From NCBI RefSeq assembly GCF_009734445.1, contig NZ_CP046457.1:2226001-2290000 (forward strand): 64,000 nt of DNA, in the 5' to 3' direction. Numbering within the stretch: the stretch's first letter is position 1; the number at the start of each line of letters is the position of its first letter. The notes beneath the pieces are model-generated. The model did not search any database, was not told the DNA's origin, and worked only from the letters and a program-made list of their open reading frames with translations. Positions 1-8,123 of this stretch are shown piece after piece. Position numbers and translations under genes: made by a program. The DNA is from Candidatus Syntrophocurvum alkaliphilum (lineage in GTDB: Bacteria > Bacillota > Syntrophomonadia > Syntrophomonadales > Syntrophomonadaceae).

Positions 1-1
1 T

Positions 2-736
2 CCAGAAAAGCTTGTGGCAGCAGCTGCTAAGCTTTGTTATGCATCATTTGGGGTTGAAAACATTATGGATGACTTAGATGAGAATAAAACTACAAACTTT
101 ATTTCTATGTTAAATTCAATTGGCCATGAAAGTCCAATAGAACATGTTAGCTACACATTTGCTATATCAGGTGTAAGTAGAGCTCTACTAGCACAAATTA
201 CACGGCATAGGCTAGCTAGTTATAGTGTAAGATCCCAACGTTATGTAAATGAAAAGCAATTCGAATACATAATTCCACCCGAAATTGAAAATATGCCTGA
301 AGCTAAGGAATTATACATAAAAGCAATGGAAGAGGACCAAAAAACATACCTTAAATTATCTGAGTTACTAAAAAATAAACATAAAGAAGAATTAATAGCA
401 TCTGGAGTTGATCCAATTGAAGCTGATAAAAAAGCTGAAAAAAAGGGTAATGAAGATGCGCGTTTTATTTTGCCTAATGCCTGTGAAACTAAAATGGTTG
501 TAACTATGAATGCTCGTAGTCTAAACAATTTCTTCAATTTAAGATGTTGCAGTAGAGCTCAATGGGAAATACGAGATTTAGCAACAGAGATGTTAAAGCT
601 AGTTCGCAAAGTTTCCCCAACTCTATTTGCCAAATCTGGTCCCCCATGTTATGCATACGGTAAATGCCCTGAGGGTAAAATGAGTTGTGGTAGCATAAAA
701 CATGTAAAAGAAAAGTTTACAAATCTAATATTATAA
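2..736 (+). CDS. thyX: FAD-dependent thymidylate synthase ThyX (5' end outside window)
   Basis: Flavin-dependent synthase that methylates dUMP to dTMP using methylene-tetrahydrofolate and NADPH; an alternative to ThyA. The reading frame is open from base 2 and reads PEKLVAAAAKLCYASFG, matching the interior of ThyX, so the true start lies upstream and the GTG at 14 is probably not the start. The ThyX signature RHRLASYSVRSQRY is seen about one quarter of the way in (near 203-244). The C-terminal part carries SRAQWEIRDLA, also typical of ThyX. It is first in the thyX-rlmB-yacP-sigH run usual in Clostridia. A 228-bp repeat element separates it from rlmB. Confidence 0.95.
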   Translation, partial: PEKLVAAAAKLCYASFGVENIMDDLDENKTTNFISMLNSIGHESPIEHVSYTFAISGVSRALLAQITRHRLASYSVRSQRYVNEKQFEYIIPPEIENMPEAKELYIKAMEEDQKTYLKLSELLKNKHKEELIASGVDPIEADKKAEKKGNEDARFILPNACETKMVVTMNARSLNNFFNLRCCSRAQWEIRDLATEMLKLVRKVSPTLFAKSGPPCYAYGKCPEGKMSCGSIKHVKEKFTNLIL

Positions 737-754
737 TTTTGAATTTTGAATTTT

Positions 755-982
755 GATTCTGCTGCAAAAAGTAACTACAAACAAGCTTAAGGCTGAGCAA
801 ACATGTTTATCTAAGTCCTTAAGTAGCAAGGCGTGGTGTATAGATCACAACTAAGTATAAATAAAAAATCATTTTAGATAATAAGTGCTAAGCTAAAATG
901 GAGGTAAAGACCGATGAGTGGCGTGATAAACATTTTGCTCAGCCGATTCCATATCTAAGTTTAGCTTTTTTGCAGTGAAATC
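755..982 (+). repeat. MITE-like intergenic element, copy A
   Basis: A 228-bp non-coding element with imperfect terminal inverted repeats: it opens GATTCTGCTGCAAAAAG and closes with the inverse form CTTTTTTGCAGTGAAATC. Inside each end lies an inverted copy of GCTGAGCAAACATGTTTAT (the right one degraded here). The middle contains the hairpin CATTTTAG/CTAAAATG. Near-identical copies occur at 8551-8776 (inverted) and 41038-41263. It fills the gap between thyX and rlmB. No reading frame in it looks like a protein gene. It could be a non-autonomous transposon or a family of structured intergenic RNA. Confidence 0.85.
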
Positions 983-1015
983 ATAATTAAAAATTAAATA
1001 GTGTAGGAGGCTTTT

Positions 1016-1783
1016 ATGAAGGAAAAGATTGCTGGTGTTAATAGCATCATGGAAGCAATTAAAGGTGGTAGAAAGATACATAAAATATATATACAAAACG
1101 GTCGAGCGGGGAAAAAAATAGAAGACTTAATTAACTTGGCGCAAAAGAGGGGAATTTATATTCAAACTGTTGAAAAACAACGTCTTGATCAGATGTATAC
1201 GATAACTAATCACCAAGGTGTTGTAGCCCAAGTTGAAAATTATGAGTATTCAGAAATTGAAGAGGTTTTAGAAAAAGCCGCCCTAAAAGGTGAAAAACCG
1301 TTTATAATAATATTAGATAGTATTGAAGATCCTCAAAATCTAGGATCAATAATTAGAACGGCTGAATGTGCCGGAGTACATGGTATAGTAATACCGCGTC
1401 ATAACTCAGCTGAAGTTACTAGCGCTGTATCTAAAGCATCGTCTGGAGCAGTTGAACATATACATATAGTTCGCGAAAAAAATTTAGTGAACATTATAAA
1501 ATATTTAAAAGAGCAGGGGATGTGGATTATTGGTGCAGATATGTCCGCATCAGATAACTTTTTTCAAACAGACATTCCTACACCGGCAACAATAGTTATA
1601 GGATCTGAAGGCAAGGGTATAAGGCGTCTTATTAAGGAAAACTGTGATATGCTTGTGAAAATTCCTATGAAAGGCAAAATAAACTCTTTAAACGCATCTA
1701 TAGCTGCTGCTTTATTAGTGTTTGAAGTAGTGCGGCAAGATGAGAAAAATGAGGAAATAAATGAAAGCAGTACTAATAGTTGA
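1016..1783 (+). CDS. rlmB: 23S rRNA (guanosine-2'-O-)-methyltransferase RlmB (SpoU family)
   Basis: SAM-dependent 2'-O-methylation of 23S rRNA by a trefoil-knot SPOUT enzyme. The N-terminal substrate-binding domain (about residues 1-75) starts GVNSIMEAIKGG. The SpoU catalytic part follows, with the motif DSIEDPQNLGSIIRTAE near residue 100, IVIGSEGKGIRRL near 195 and the C-terminal NSLNASIAAALLVFE knot motif. At 255 aa it has the usual family length. GTAGGAGG precedes the ATG. The 3' end overlaps yacP by 23 bp, which suggests translational coupling. TrmH-type tRNA methylase is the alternative, but the neighbours favour RlmB. Confidence 0.92.
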   Translation: MKEKIAGVNSIMEAIKGGRKIHKIYIQNGRAGKKIEDLINLAQKRGIYIQTVEKQRLDQMYTITNHQGVVAQVENYEYSEIEEVLEKAALKGEKPFIIILDSIEDPQNLGSIIRTAECAGVHGIVIPRHNSAEVTSAVSKASSGAVEHIHIVREKNLVNIIKYLKEQGMWIIGADMSASDNFFQTDIPTPATIVIGSEGKGIRRLIKENCDMLVKIPMKGKINSLNASIAAALLVFEVVRQDEKNEEINESSTNS

Positions 1784-2273
1784 TGGTTATAATATAATAA
1801 ACTCATGGTCAGAGTTAAACGAATTAAAAAACTCAGCATTAGAATTAGCTAGAGAAAAACTAATTGACATAATGATTAATTATGCTGGTTACTTAAATTA
1901 TAAAATTTATATTGTATTTGATGGGCAAAGCAATAAGGGGCAAGAAAAAGTTTATTATTCCTCAGAAGTTGAAGTAGTATTTTCTAATTCAGAAGAGACA
2001 GCTGATGATATAATTGAGAGGATGGTATTTAATAAAAACTGGCCAGATGAAATGCCAGTTTTTGTAGCTACATCAGATTGGGCTGAACAAACAATGATTT
2101 TTTCTAAGGGTGCTTATAGAATATCTGCGTTAGAATTAAAAAAACAAATTGAACGAATAAACCATGAAATTAAATCTCATATAGCAAAAAATATTAATGG
2201 ATGGAGGATAGATACAGTTATATCGTCAGATGTACTAGACAAGCTTGAAAAAATTAGAAGAAATGAAAAATAG
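1761..2273 (+). CDS. yacP: NYN-domain ribosome-associated endoribonuclease YacP/Rae1
   Basis: PIN-like NYN-domain RNase of the YacP family; in Bacillus subtilis the homologue (Rae1) cleaves mRNA in the ribosomal A site. The protein opens with AVLIVDGYNIINSW, which contains the first acidic metal-binding residue, and carries VVFSNSEETADDIIERM and VATSDWAEQTMIFSKGA with further conserved acidic positions. Length is 170 aa, as expected. The start ATG lies inside the end of rlmB, and sigH follows after a promoter-bearing gap. The function is inferred from family membership and synteny. Confidence 0.9.
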   Translation: MKAVLIVDGYNIINSWSELNELKNSALELAREKLIDIMINYAGYLNYKIYIVFDGQSNKGQEKVYYSSEVEVVFSNSEETADDIIERMVFNKNWPDEMPVFVATSDWAEQTMIFSKGAYRISALELKKQIERINHEIKSHIAKNINGWRIDTVISSDVLDKLEKIRRNEK

Positions 2274-2406
2274 TTCATTATAACTACCTAAAACTTTCTT
2301 AGTTTTACGCTGTTATAAGATTCAAAAAAACATAGTTTTTGGAAGGAAATATATTTTGTAAAGAATAAATTGGACAAGATAGGAAAATGAAGGAGTTTTA
2401 TTAATC

Positions 2407-2445
2407 GTTACACATCTTGACGACCTATGTAACAGTAGCTATAAT
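2407..2445 (+). promoter_or_regulatory. Sigma-A type promoter of sigH with overlapping inverted repeat
   Basis: TTGACG (2417-2422), a 17-bp spacer and a perfect TATAAT (2440-2445) lie about 58 bp upstream of the sigH start. The -35 box sits in the loop of the interrupted palindrome GTTACA (2407-2412) ... TGTAAC (2428-2433). That is the arrangement expected of a repressor site, although the regulator is not identified. Confidence 0.7.
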
Positions 2446-2502
2446 TAACTATGTTAACAGACAGCGGAATGATATTATAATAATTTATATGGAGGCGATT
2501 GA

Positions 2503-3153
2503 ATGCCAAATTCCATCGCTGCAAAACAAATCTATCTTGTATATGTCGAAATGTCTGATGAAGAAATAGTTGAACTAGCGCAGCAAGGTGATCAGTATGC
2601 AATAGAATATTTAGTTGATAAATATAAAAACTTTGTTAGAGCAAAAGCTAGATCTTATTTTCTTATCGGTGCTGATAAAGAAGACATTATTCAAGAAGGC
2701 ATGATAGGTCTTTTTAAGGCAATTCGTGATTATAAGGTGGACAAACTTACCTCATTTAGAGCGTTTGCAGAGTTGTGTATTACTAGACAAATCATTACAG
2801 CAATAAAAACTGCGACTCGCCAAAAACATATTCCACTTAACTCATATGTATCATTAAATAAACCTATCTATGATGAAGAATCTGATAGAACATTAATGGA
2901 TATACTTTCTACTAATAAAATTACTAATCCTGAAGAAATAATTATTAGTAGAGAAGAATTTGTGTTCATTGAAAAAAAGATGGGTGAGATACTAAGTTCA
3001 CTAGAGTGGAAAGTACTTATGGCGTATTTGGAAGGTAAGTCTTACCAAGAAATTGCTGTTGAATTAAAAAGGCATGTTAAGTCTATTGATAATGCCTTAC
3101 AAAGAGTAAAAAGGAAGCTTGAAAAGTACTTAGAAGATAGAAATGAGATTTAG
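2503..3153 (+). CDS. sigH: RNA polymerase sigma-H factor (sigma-70 family)
   Basis: Transition-state/early sporulation sigma factor of the SigH (Spo0H) group. Region 2 is clear (DEEIVELAQQGDQYAIEYLV, then DIIQEGMIGLFKAIRDY near residue 60 and SFRAFAELCITRQIITAIK). Region 4 near the C-terminus has a helix-turn-helix (GKSYQEIAVELKRHVKSIDN). Length is 216 aa, as in Bacillus SigH. ATG 2503 is preceded by TGGAGG at 7-nt spacing; an internal ATG at 2551 would give a form starting MSDEEIVEL but has no good ribosome site. The position before the tRNA/tuf/rpmG/secE cluster is conserved. Confidence 0.93.
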   Translation: MPNSIAAKQIYLVYVEMSDEEIVELAQQGDQYAIEYLVDKYKNFVRAKARSYFLIGADKEDIIQEGMIGLFKAIRDYKVDKLTSFRAFAELCITRQIITAIKTATRQKHIPLNSYVSLNKPIYDEESDRTLMDILSTNKITNPEEIIISREEFVFIEKKMGEILSSLEWKVLMAYLEGKSYQEIAVELKRHVKSIDNALQRVKRKLEKYLEDRNEI

Positions 3154-3176
3154 TACAAATTAACTTTAATTTGCTA

Positions 3177-3205
3177 TTGACTTTAATTAATCTAGGGTTT
3201 AGAAT
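3177..3205 (+). promoter_or_regulatory. Sigma-A promoter of the tRNA cluster
   Basis: TTGACT (3177-3182), 17-bp spacer, TAGAAT (3200-3205); each box matches the sigma-A consensus at five of six positions. The predicted start of transcription falls a few bases before the first tRNA at 3218. Confidence 0.75.
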
Positions 3206-3217
3206 ATTACTTGCTGA

Positions 3218-3292
3218 GCCGAGCTAGCTCAAAGGTAGAGCAGCTGATTTGTAATCAGCAGGTTGCGGGTTCAAGTCCTGTGCTCGGCTCCA
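3218..3292 (+). tRNA. tRNA-Thr (anticodon TGT)
   Basis: Cloverleaf with acceptor stem GCCGAGC/GCTCGGC, anticodon stem GCTGA/TCAGC enclosing TT-TGT-AA (anticodon 3250-3252), T-loop GGTTCAAGTCC-like sequence and encoded CCA. It reads ACA and related threonine codons. First of five tandem tRNAs. Confidence 0.95.
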
Positions 3293-3298
3293 TATTAC

Positions 3299-3383
3299 GG
3301 AGGGATACCCAAGCGGCCAAAGGGGGCAGACTGTAAATCTGTTGGCTCAGCCTTCGAAGGTTCGAATCCTTCTCCCTCCACCA
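3299..3383 (+). tRNA. tRNA-Tyr (anticodon GTA)
   Basis: Class II tRNA of 85 nt with a long variable arm. Acceptor stem GGAGGGA/TCCCTCC, anticodon stem CAGA/TCTG enclosing CT-GTA-AA, encoded CCA. Confidence 0.95.
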
Positions 3384-3389
3384 TTTCGT

Positions 3390-3465
<76 letters not shown>

Positions 3466-3484
3466 TTTTATTTTCTGGATAATT

Positions 3485-3560
3485 GCCCATATAGCTCAGC
3501 CGGCAGAGCGTATCCTTGGTAAGGATAAGGTCACCGGTTCAAGTCCGGTTATGGGCTCCA
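3485..3560 (+). tRNA. tRNA-Thr (anticodon GGT)
   Basis: Acceptor GCCCATA/TATGGGC, anticodon stem TATCC/GGATA enclosing TT-GGT-AA, encoded CCA. It is the second threonine isoacceptor in the cluster and reads ACC/ACT. Confidence 0.95.
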
Positions 3561-3563
3561 TGT

Positions 3564-3640
3564 GGCGGCGTAGCTCAGTTGGCTAGAGCATACGGTTCAT
3601 ACCCGTAGTGTCAGGGGTTCAAATCCCTTCGCCGCTACCA
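3564..3640 (+). tRNA. Elongator tRNA-Met (anticodon CAT)
   Basis: Acceptor GGCGGCG/CGCCGCT, anticodon stem TACGG/CCGTA enclosing TT-CAT-AC, encoded CCA. The overall sequence resembles Bacillus elongator tRNA-Met rather than the lysidine-modified tRNA-Ile, and it lacks the initiator C1-A72 and GGG/CCC features of the upstream Met tRNA. Confidence 0.92.
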
Positions 3641-3656
3641 TAAATAAAAAATAATT

Positions 3657-3690
3657 AAGGAGTGGGAATTTATCTCACTCCTTTTATTTT
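3657..3690 (+). terminator. Rho-independent terminator of the tRNA cluster
   Basis: Stem AAGGAGTG/CACTCCTT (3657-3664 with 3676-3683) followed by a T-rich run (cttttatttt). It separates the tRNA unit from tuf copy 1. A TATAAT at 3718-3723 could be the -10 box for tuf, but I see no convincing -35 box at the right distance. Confidence 0.85.
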
Positions 3691-3772
3691 TATGCAATAT
3701 TGGGTAGAATAATAAAGTATAATGAAAACTAACATCAATTCTTTAACAAGAAAGGGGAAAGGTGAGTAGAAA

Positions 3773-4975
3773 ATGGCAAAGGAAAAATTTGAAAGAACGA
3801 AACCTCATCTTAATGTTGGAACAATAGGTCACGTAGACCATGGAAAGACTACCTTAACAGCAGCAATAACCTTGTGTTTGTCATCAGAAGGTGGGGCAGT
3901 AGCAGCATCATATGATTCAATTGATAAGGCACCAGAAGAAAGAGAAAGAGGAATAACCATCAACACAGCTCATGTTGAATATCAAACAGAAGGAAGACAC
4001 TATGCGCACGTTGACTGTCCAGGTCATGCTGACTACATAAAAAACATGATAACCGGAGCAGCACAAATGGATGGTTCCATATTAGTGGTATCCTCATCAG
4101 ATGGACCAATGCCACAAACTAGAGAACATATTCTCTTATCAAATCAGGTAGGAGTAGAAAATATAGTAGTATTCATGAACAAAGTAGACATGGTAGATGA
4201 TGAAGAGTTACTAGAACTAGTAGAAATGGAAATAAGAGAACTACTAAGTGAATACGATTTTCCTGGAGACGATATACCAATAATAAAAGGTTCAGCTCTA
4301 AAAGCATTAGAATGTGGATGTGGAACAAGAGAGTGTGATTGGTGTAGCAAGATATGGGAACTAATGGATGCAGTAGATGACTACATTCCATTACCAGAAA
4401 GAGCAACAGACAAACCATTCCTAATGCCAATAGAAGATGTATTCACAATAACAGGAAGAGGAACAGTAACAACCGGAAGAGTAGAAAGAGGAACCATAAA
4501 AACTGGAGAAGAAGTAGAAATCATAGGAATGCAAGAAGAAATCAGAAAAACAGTATGTACTGGAGTAGAAATGTTTAGAAAGCTTCTTGACTATGCAGAA
4601 GCAGGGGATAACATAGGAACACTACTAAGAGGAGTAGACAGAAAAGAAGTAGAAAGAGGACAAGTACTAGCAAAGCCAGGAAGCATCAAACCATTAATCG
4701 AATTTGATGCTGAGGTATATGTACTAACCAAAGAAGAGGGAGGAAGACATACTCCGTTTTTCAGTGGATACAGACCACAATTCTACTTTAGAACAACAGA
4801 CGTAACAGGAATATGTGAATTACCTGAGGGAGTAGAAATGGTAATGCCAGGAGACAACATTCAAATGGCAATAAGCCTAATAACCCCAATAGCAATTGAA
4901 GAAGGACTAAGATTTGCTATTAGAGAAGGTGGAAGAACTGTTGGAGCCGGTGTTGTAACTGGAATTAAAGAATAA
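3773..4975 (+). CDS. tuf: Elongation factor Tu, copy 1
   Basis: GTPase that delivers aminoacyl-tRNA to the ribosome. P-loop GHVDHGKT at residues 19-26, DCPGH at 81-85 and NKVD at 136-139; domains 2 and 3 follow ([13 protein letters not shown], then the C-terminal [16 protein letters not shown]). Length is 400 aa. Odd feature: after ALKALE at residues 175-180 comes [11 protein letters not shown] (Cys 181, 183, 188, 191), about five residues longer than the E. coli loop and able to bind a metal. The protein is identical to copy 2 at 19997. Codon choice leans strongly to A-ending triplets (GGA, AGA, GTA, ACA), more than in neighbouring genes. Confidence 0.98.
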   Translation: MAKEKFERTKPHLNVGTIGHVDHGKTTLTAAITLCLSSEGGAVAASYDSIDKAPEERERGITINTAHVEYQTEGRHYAHVDCPGHADYIKNMITGAAQMDGSILVVSSSDGPMPQTREHILLSNQVGVENIVVFMNKVDMVDDEELLELVEMEIRELLSEYDFPGDDIPIIKGSALKALECGCGTRECDWCSKIWELMDAVDDYIPLPERATDKPFLMPIEDVFTITGRGTVTTGRVERGTIKTGEEVEIIGMQEEIRKTVCTGVEMFRKLLDYAEAGDNIGTLLRGVDRKEVERGQVLAKPGSIKPLIEFDAEVYVLTKEEGGRHTPFFSGYRPQFYFRTTDVTGICELPEGVEMVMPGDNIQMAISLITPIAIEEGLRFAIREGGRTVGAGVVTGIKE

Positions 4976-5017
4976 GACTTGTTAGCCTATATTTTATAAT
5001 ATTGACAACTTATAGAT

Positions 5018-5046
5018 GTATAGCAGGGACCAAATCTCTGCTATAC
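5018..5046 (+). other. Stem-loop downstream of tuf copy 1
   Basis: GTATAGCAG (5018-5026) pairs perfectly with CTGCTATAC (5038-5046) around an 11-nt loop. There is no T-run behind it, so it is a weak terminator at best; it may be an mRNA 3'-end stabiliser for tuf. Confidence 0.5.
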
Positions 5047-5058
5047 TCTGATATTCTA

Positions 5059-5088
5059 TTGACATAAATCATGGCATTGTGATAGAGT
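5059..5088 (+). promoter_or_regulatory. Probable promoter of rpmG-secE-nusG
   Basis: Perfect TTGACA (5059-5064), 18-bp spacer, TAGAGT (5083-5088, four of six matches). It lies about 38 bp upstream of the rpmG start codon and beyond the tuf stem-loop. Confidence 0.5.
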
Positions 5089-5125
5089 ATTGTAGGATTT
5101 TTGTGCTGAGGATGGAGGTGTAGGC

Positions 5126-5275
5126 GTGAGAGTTGGGGTAACACTAGCTTGTTCAGATTGTAAGCAACGTAATTACACAACAGTTAAGAACAAGAAGACC
5201 ATGACAGAAAAGGTAGAATTAAAAAAGTATTGTAGATTTTGCAATACACATACTGTTCATAAAGAGATTAAGTAA
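5126..5275 (+). CDS. rpmG: 50S ribosomal protein L33 (zinc-binding form)
   Basis: Small large-subunit protein of 49 aa, starting at GTG 5126 behind GGATGGAGGTG. Translation begins [17 protein letters not shown] and ends [16 protein letters not shown]. The two CxxC pairs (CSDC and CRFC) mark the zinc-binding C+ type of L33. Ending 19 bp before secE, it opens the rpmG-secE-nusG unit that is standard in Firmicutes. Confidence 0.95.
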   Translation: MRVGVTLACSDCKQRNYTTVKNKKTMTEKVELKKYCRFCNTHTVHKEIK

Positions 5276-5294
5276 ACACTGGGGATGTGAAAAA

Positions 5295-5537
5295 GTGGCC
5301 AAAAATAATGCTTCAGCAAAAGAAGAAAAAAACATTCAATCAAGGTTTAGTTGGTTAAAAGAATTTTTAATTAATGTATATAGTGAACTAAAGAAAGTTC
5401 ACTGGCCCGGAAGACCACAAATAATAGGATATACTGGTGTAGTTTTATTTGCTGTTACACTAGTTGCTATTATAATATGGTTATTTGACATGGGGCTTTC
5501 ATTTGTGTTAGAGAGACTATTTAATGCATTTGCATAA
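5295..5537 (+). CDS. secE: Preprotein translocase subunit SecE
   Basis: Essential stabilising subunit of the SecYEG channel. The protein has 80 aa: a charged N-terminus, the conserved amphipathic segment ELKKVHWPGR (about residues 33-42) and one transmembrane helix (GVVLFAVTLVAIIIWLFD). The start is GTG 5295, after GGGGATGTGA. Length and the single membrane span match Gram-positive SecE. Its partner SecY is encoded at 30485. Confidence 0.93.
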   Translation: MAKNNASAKEEKNIQSRFSWLKEFLINVYSELKKVHWPGRPQIIGYTGVVLFAVTLVAIIIWLFDMGLSFVLERLFNAFA

Positions 5538-5561
5538 TTGGAGGAGGTGGTTCCAGTTAAT

Positions 5562-6155
5562 ATGAAGGAGCCATTAGAAAACACAAATACCAATTTAGAA
5601 AGAGAAAAAGATTTAACACGAGCTAGAAAAGGTGACTGGTATGTAGTTCATACATATTCAGGTTATGAAAATAAAATAAAAGTCGACCTAACAAAAAGGG
5701 TTGAGTCAATGAACATGCAGGATAAAATTTTTGATGTGATAGTGCCTGAGGAGCAAGAAGTTGAGTATAAAGCTGGTAAGCGCAAGGTTACCAATAAAAG
5801 AGTTTTTCCTGGTTATGTTATTGTTAATATGATTATGGATGAAGAATCTTGGTATGTTGTAAGACATACTCCGGGAATTACTGGTTTTGTTGGAAGTGGA
5901 ACTAAGCCAATACCATTGCAGCAAGACGAAGTGGATAAAATTTTAGAACAAATGGGATTGCTTGAGAAAAAGCCTAAGAAAGTTATCGATGTTGATATAG
6001 GTGATAACATAAGAGTTAAAAGTGGACCATTTGCTAATTTTGAAGGTGTTGTTAAAGAAATACTTGCTGATAGAGGTAAGGTTCGTGTTAATATATCCAT
6101 GTTTGGTAGGGATACCCCTGTAGAATTGGATTATGAACAATTAGATAAACTATAA
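5562..6155 (+). CDS. nusG: Transcription termination/antitermination factor NusG
   Basis: NusG binds RNA polymerase and couples it to the ribosome or to Rho. The NGN domain opens with [15 protein letters not shown] and includes [10 protein letters not shown]; the C-terminal KOW domain is [18 protein letters not shown]. The frame is open from TTG 5538, but GGAGGAGG lies inside that extension and is 14 nt before ATG 5562, so 5562 is chosen (197 aa). It is followed 16 bp later by rplK. Confidence 0.93.
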   Translation: MKEPLENTNTNLEREKDLTRARKGDWYVVHTYSGYENKIKVDLTKRVESMNMQDKIFDVIVPEEQEVEYKAGKRKVTNKRVFPGYVIVNMIMDEESWYVVRHTPGITGFVGSGTKPIPLQQDEVDKILEQMGLLEKKPKKVIDVDIGDNIRVKSGPFANFEGVVKEILADRGKVRVNISMFGRDTPVELDYEQLDKL

Positions 6156-6171
6156 AGGGAGGTGGAACATA

Positions 6172-6597
6172 ATGGCAAAAAGAGTTATGGGAAAGATTTC
6201 ACTACAAATAGCTGCAGGAAAAGCAACACCAGCTCCACCTGTAGGGCCAGCTCTTGGACAATATGGTGTAAACATAATGGGATTTTGTAAAGAATACAAT
6301 GCCAAAACAGCTAATCAAGCTGGATATATTGTACCGGTTGAAATTACCGTGTATGAAGATAGATCTTTTTCTTTTATAGTAAAATCACCACCTGCATCTG
6401 ATTTACTTAAAAAACTAGCTAATGTAGAAAAAGGCTCTGGTGAGCCCAATGTTAATAAAGTAGCTAAGATAAGTCGTGATAAGCTAAAAGAAATAGCAGA
6501 AATGAAAAAAGAAGACCTTAATGCAGCAGACCTAAATGCAGCTATCAGAATGATAGAAGGTACTGCAAGAAGTATGGGTATAGAAGTAGTTGAGTAA
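6172..6597 (+). CDS. rplK: 50S ribosomal protein L11
   Basis: Component of the GTPase-associated centre at the base of the L7/L12 stalk; with 23S rRNA it is the thiostrepton target and needed for stringent-factor activation. The N-terminal domain shows [20 protein letters not shown] with the conserved prolines; the RNA-binding C-terminal domain ends ARSMGIEV. Length is 141 aa, exactly standard. GGGAGGTGG precedes the ATG. Confidence 0.97.
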   Translation: MAKRVMGKISLQIAAGKATPAPPVGPALGQYGVNIMGFCKEYNAKTANQAGYIVPVEITVYEDRSFSFIVKSPPASDLLKKLANVEKGSGEPNVNKVAKISRDKLKEIAEMKKEDLNAADLNAAIRMIEGTARSMGIEVVE

Positions 6598-6645
6598 AAA
6601 AATGTGGGAGGATTTAAATCCGCCTAAACCACAGGAGGGAACAAA

Positions 6646-7347
6646 ATGAAAAAAGGAAAATCATACGTAGAATCAGCAAAAAAAGTAGAGCGTAACAAAC
6701 AATATGAATCTGCTGAAGCCTTAGAGTTAGTGAAGGAAACAGCTAGAGCTAAGTTTGATGAAACTGTTGAAGTTCACATAAAGCTTGGGGTAGATCCAAG
6801 ACATGCAGATCAACAAGTGAGAGGAACTGTTAGTCTACCACATGGAACAGGTAAAACCCGCCGTGTTCTTGTTTTTGCTAAGGGAGACAAGGCTCAAGAA
6901 GCAGAAGCAGCTGGTGCTGATTATGTAGGAGCAGAAGATTTAGCAGAAAAAATTCAAAATGGTTGGTTCGAATTTGATGTTGCTGTAGCGTCCCCTGACA
7001 TGATGTCAGTAGTGGGTAAGCTAGGAAAAATACTAGGGCCTAGAGGATTAATGCCAAATCCAAAAGCTGGTACAGTAACCCCTGATATTGAGCGTACAGT
7101 AAATGAACTTAAAGCTGGTAGAATAGAGTTTAGAGTAGACAGAACTTCTATAGTTCATGCTCCAATAGGAAAAGCATCATTTGATGTTGAAAAGCTACAA
7201 GAAAATCTTAATGTTTTAGCTGATGCTTTAATAAAAGCTAAACCTGCTGCTGCCAAAGGTCAATATATGCGATCTGTTACTATATGTACAACAATGGGGC
7301 CAGGAATAAAGATTAACCCCCTTGTATTGATGGCAGCAAATAAGTAA
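6646..7347 (+). CDS. rplA: 50S ribosomal protein L1
   Basis: Forms the mobile L1 stalk at the E site. The conserved core includes [20 protein letters not shown] and the signature [20 protein letters not shown] near residues 126-145. At 233 aa it has the usual length. It lies 48 bp after rplK with its own strong ribosome site (ACAGGAGGG). The L10 leader follows before rplJ. Autoregulation by L1 is known in other bacteria, but I did not find an obvious target site here. Confidence 0.97.
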   Translation: MKKGKSYVESAKKVERNKQYESAEALELVKETARAKFDETVEVHIKLGVDPRHADQQVRGTVSLPHGTGKTRRVLVFAKGDKAQEAEAAGADYVGAEDLAEKIQNGWFEFDVAVASPDMMSVVGKLGKILGPRGLMPNPKAGTVTPDIERTVNELKAGRIEFRVDRTSIVHAPIGKASFDVEKLQENLNVLADALIKAKPAAAKGQYMRSVTICTTMGPGIKINPLVLMAANK

Positions 7348-7379
7348 AATAGTATATATTAACAACATAAAATTGAAAA

Positions 7380-7512
7380 TTGAAACTGTAGAAAGCCGGT
7401 GGCTATAAGCCTTAAAGAATTAGATTCACCTGCCGAGGTTTATTAGATAATTTGCATTAAACAACAACTAATGCACTTCTAACCTCTGCGGGCTAATCTG
7501 CAGAGGTTTTTT
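7380..7512 (+). ncRNA. L10 leader: autoregulatory attenuator of rplJL
   Basis: The rplA-rplJ gap has the architecture of the L10 leader. A stem-loop TGCATTA/TAATGCA (7453-7475) follows a paired 5' region (GGTGG 7398-7402 with CACC 7427-7430). GAGGTT (7435-7440) can pair with AACCTC (7481-7486) as an antiterminator. The alternative is a strong terminator, AACCTCTGC/GCAGAGGTT (7481-7489 with 7500-7508), followed by TTTT. Excess L10 (with L12) is expected to favour termination before rplJ. The call rests on position and mutually exclusive pairings, not on a covariance-model hit. Confidence 0.8.
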
Positions 7513-7561
7513 GATACTAAAAAACCTCATGATTTCCCGAAAAAGGGGGTGACATAAAACG

Positions 7562-8086
7562 ATGTCCAAAATTGAAGAAAAACAAAAACTAGTAAAAGAA
7601 ATAGAACAAAAGATTAAGGATTCAAAATTGGTTGTTTTTACTGATTTTAGAGGGCTTAATGTTGACGAAGTTTCTGAACTTAGGAACAAATTAAGGGTTC
7701 CAGGTGTTGAATATAAAGTGTTAAAAAACACCATGGTTAGATTTGCGCTTCAAAATAATGGCCAGGAAGACATAGCTGAGAAAATTGTAGGCCCAAATGC
7801 AATTCTCTTTAGTGAAGAGGACCCAGTTGGCCCGGCAAAAACATTATTTGAATTTGCAAAAACACATAAAAACCTTGAAGTTAAACTAGGGATTTTGGAA
7901 GGTCAGATGGTTGAAGCAAATAAAGTAAAAGAATTAGCTGACCTACCTTCAAGAGAAGTTCTTGTTGCTCAAGTGCTTGGCACAATGCAAGCACCTATTA
8001 CAGGATTTGTTAATGTTCTAAATGCGAATATTACTGGGCTAGTTAGAGCATTAGATCAAATAAAAGATCAAAAAGAGGCATGTTAA
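7562..8086 (+). CDS. rplJ: 50S ribosomal protein L10
   Basis: Stalk base protein: its N-terminal domain binds 23S rRNA beside L11 and its C-terminal helix carries L7/L12 dimers. Conserved stretches seen are VVFTDFRGLNVDEVSELRNK and EYKVLKNTMVRFAL. Length is 174 aa. It lies directly after the attenuator leader and 37 bp before rplL, so the two are produced together under L10-leader control. Confidence 0.96.
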   Translation: MSKIEEKQKLVKEIEQKIKDSKLVVFTDFRGLNVDEVSELRNKLRVPGVEYKVLKNTMVRFALQNNGQEDIAEKIVGPNAILFSEEDPVGPAKTLFEFAKTHKNLEVKLGILEGQMVEANKVKELADLPSREVLVAQVLGTMQAPITGFVNVLNANITGLVRALDQIKDQKEAC

Positions 8087-8123
8087 TAAATTTTAAAGTT
8101 ATTTAATAAGGAGGCAATTTTAA

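Noticed and set aside
755-982. Short frames inside the MITE-like element, including a 67-codon minus-strand frame from 1096 to 893
   Set aside because: The frame extends out of the element and is not kept in the other copies, so it is not a transposase or a conserved peptide.
5538-5561. TTG 5538 as the nusG start
   Set aside because: The GGAGGAGG ribosome site lies inside this extension, and NusG homologues do not have it; ATG 5562 is better.
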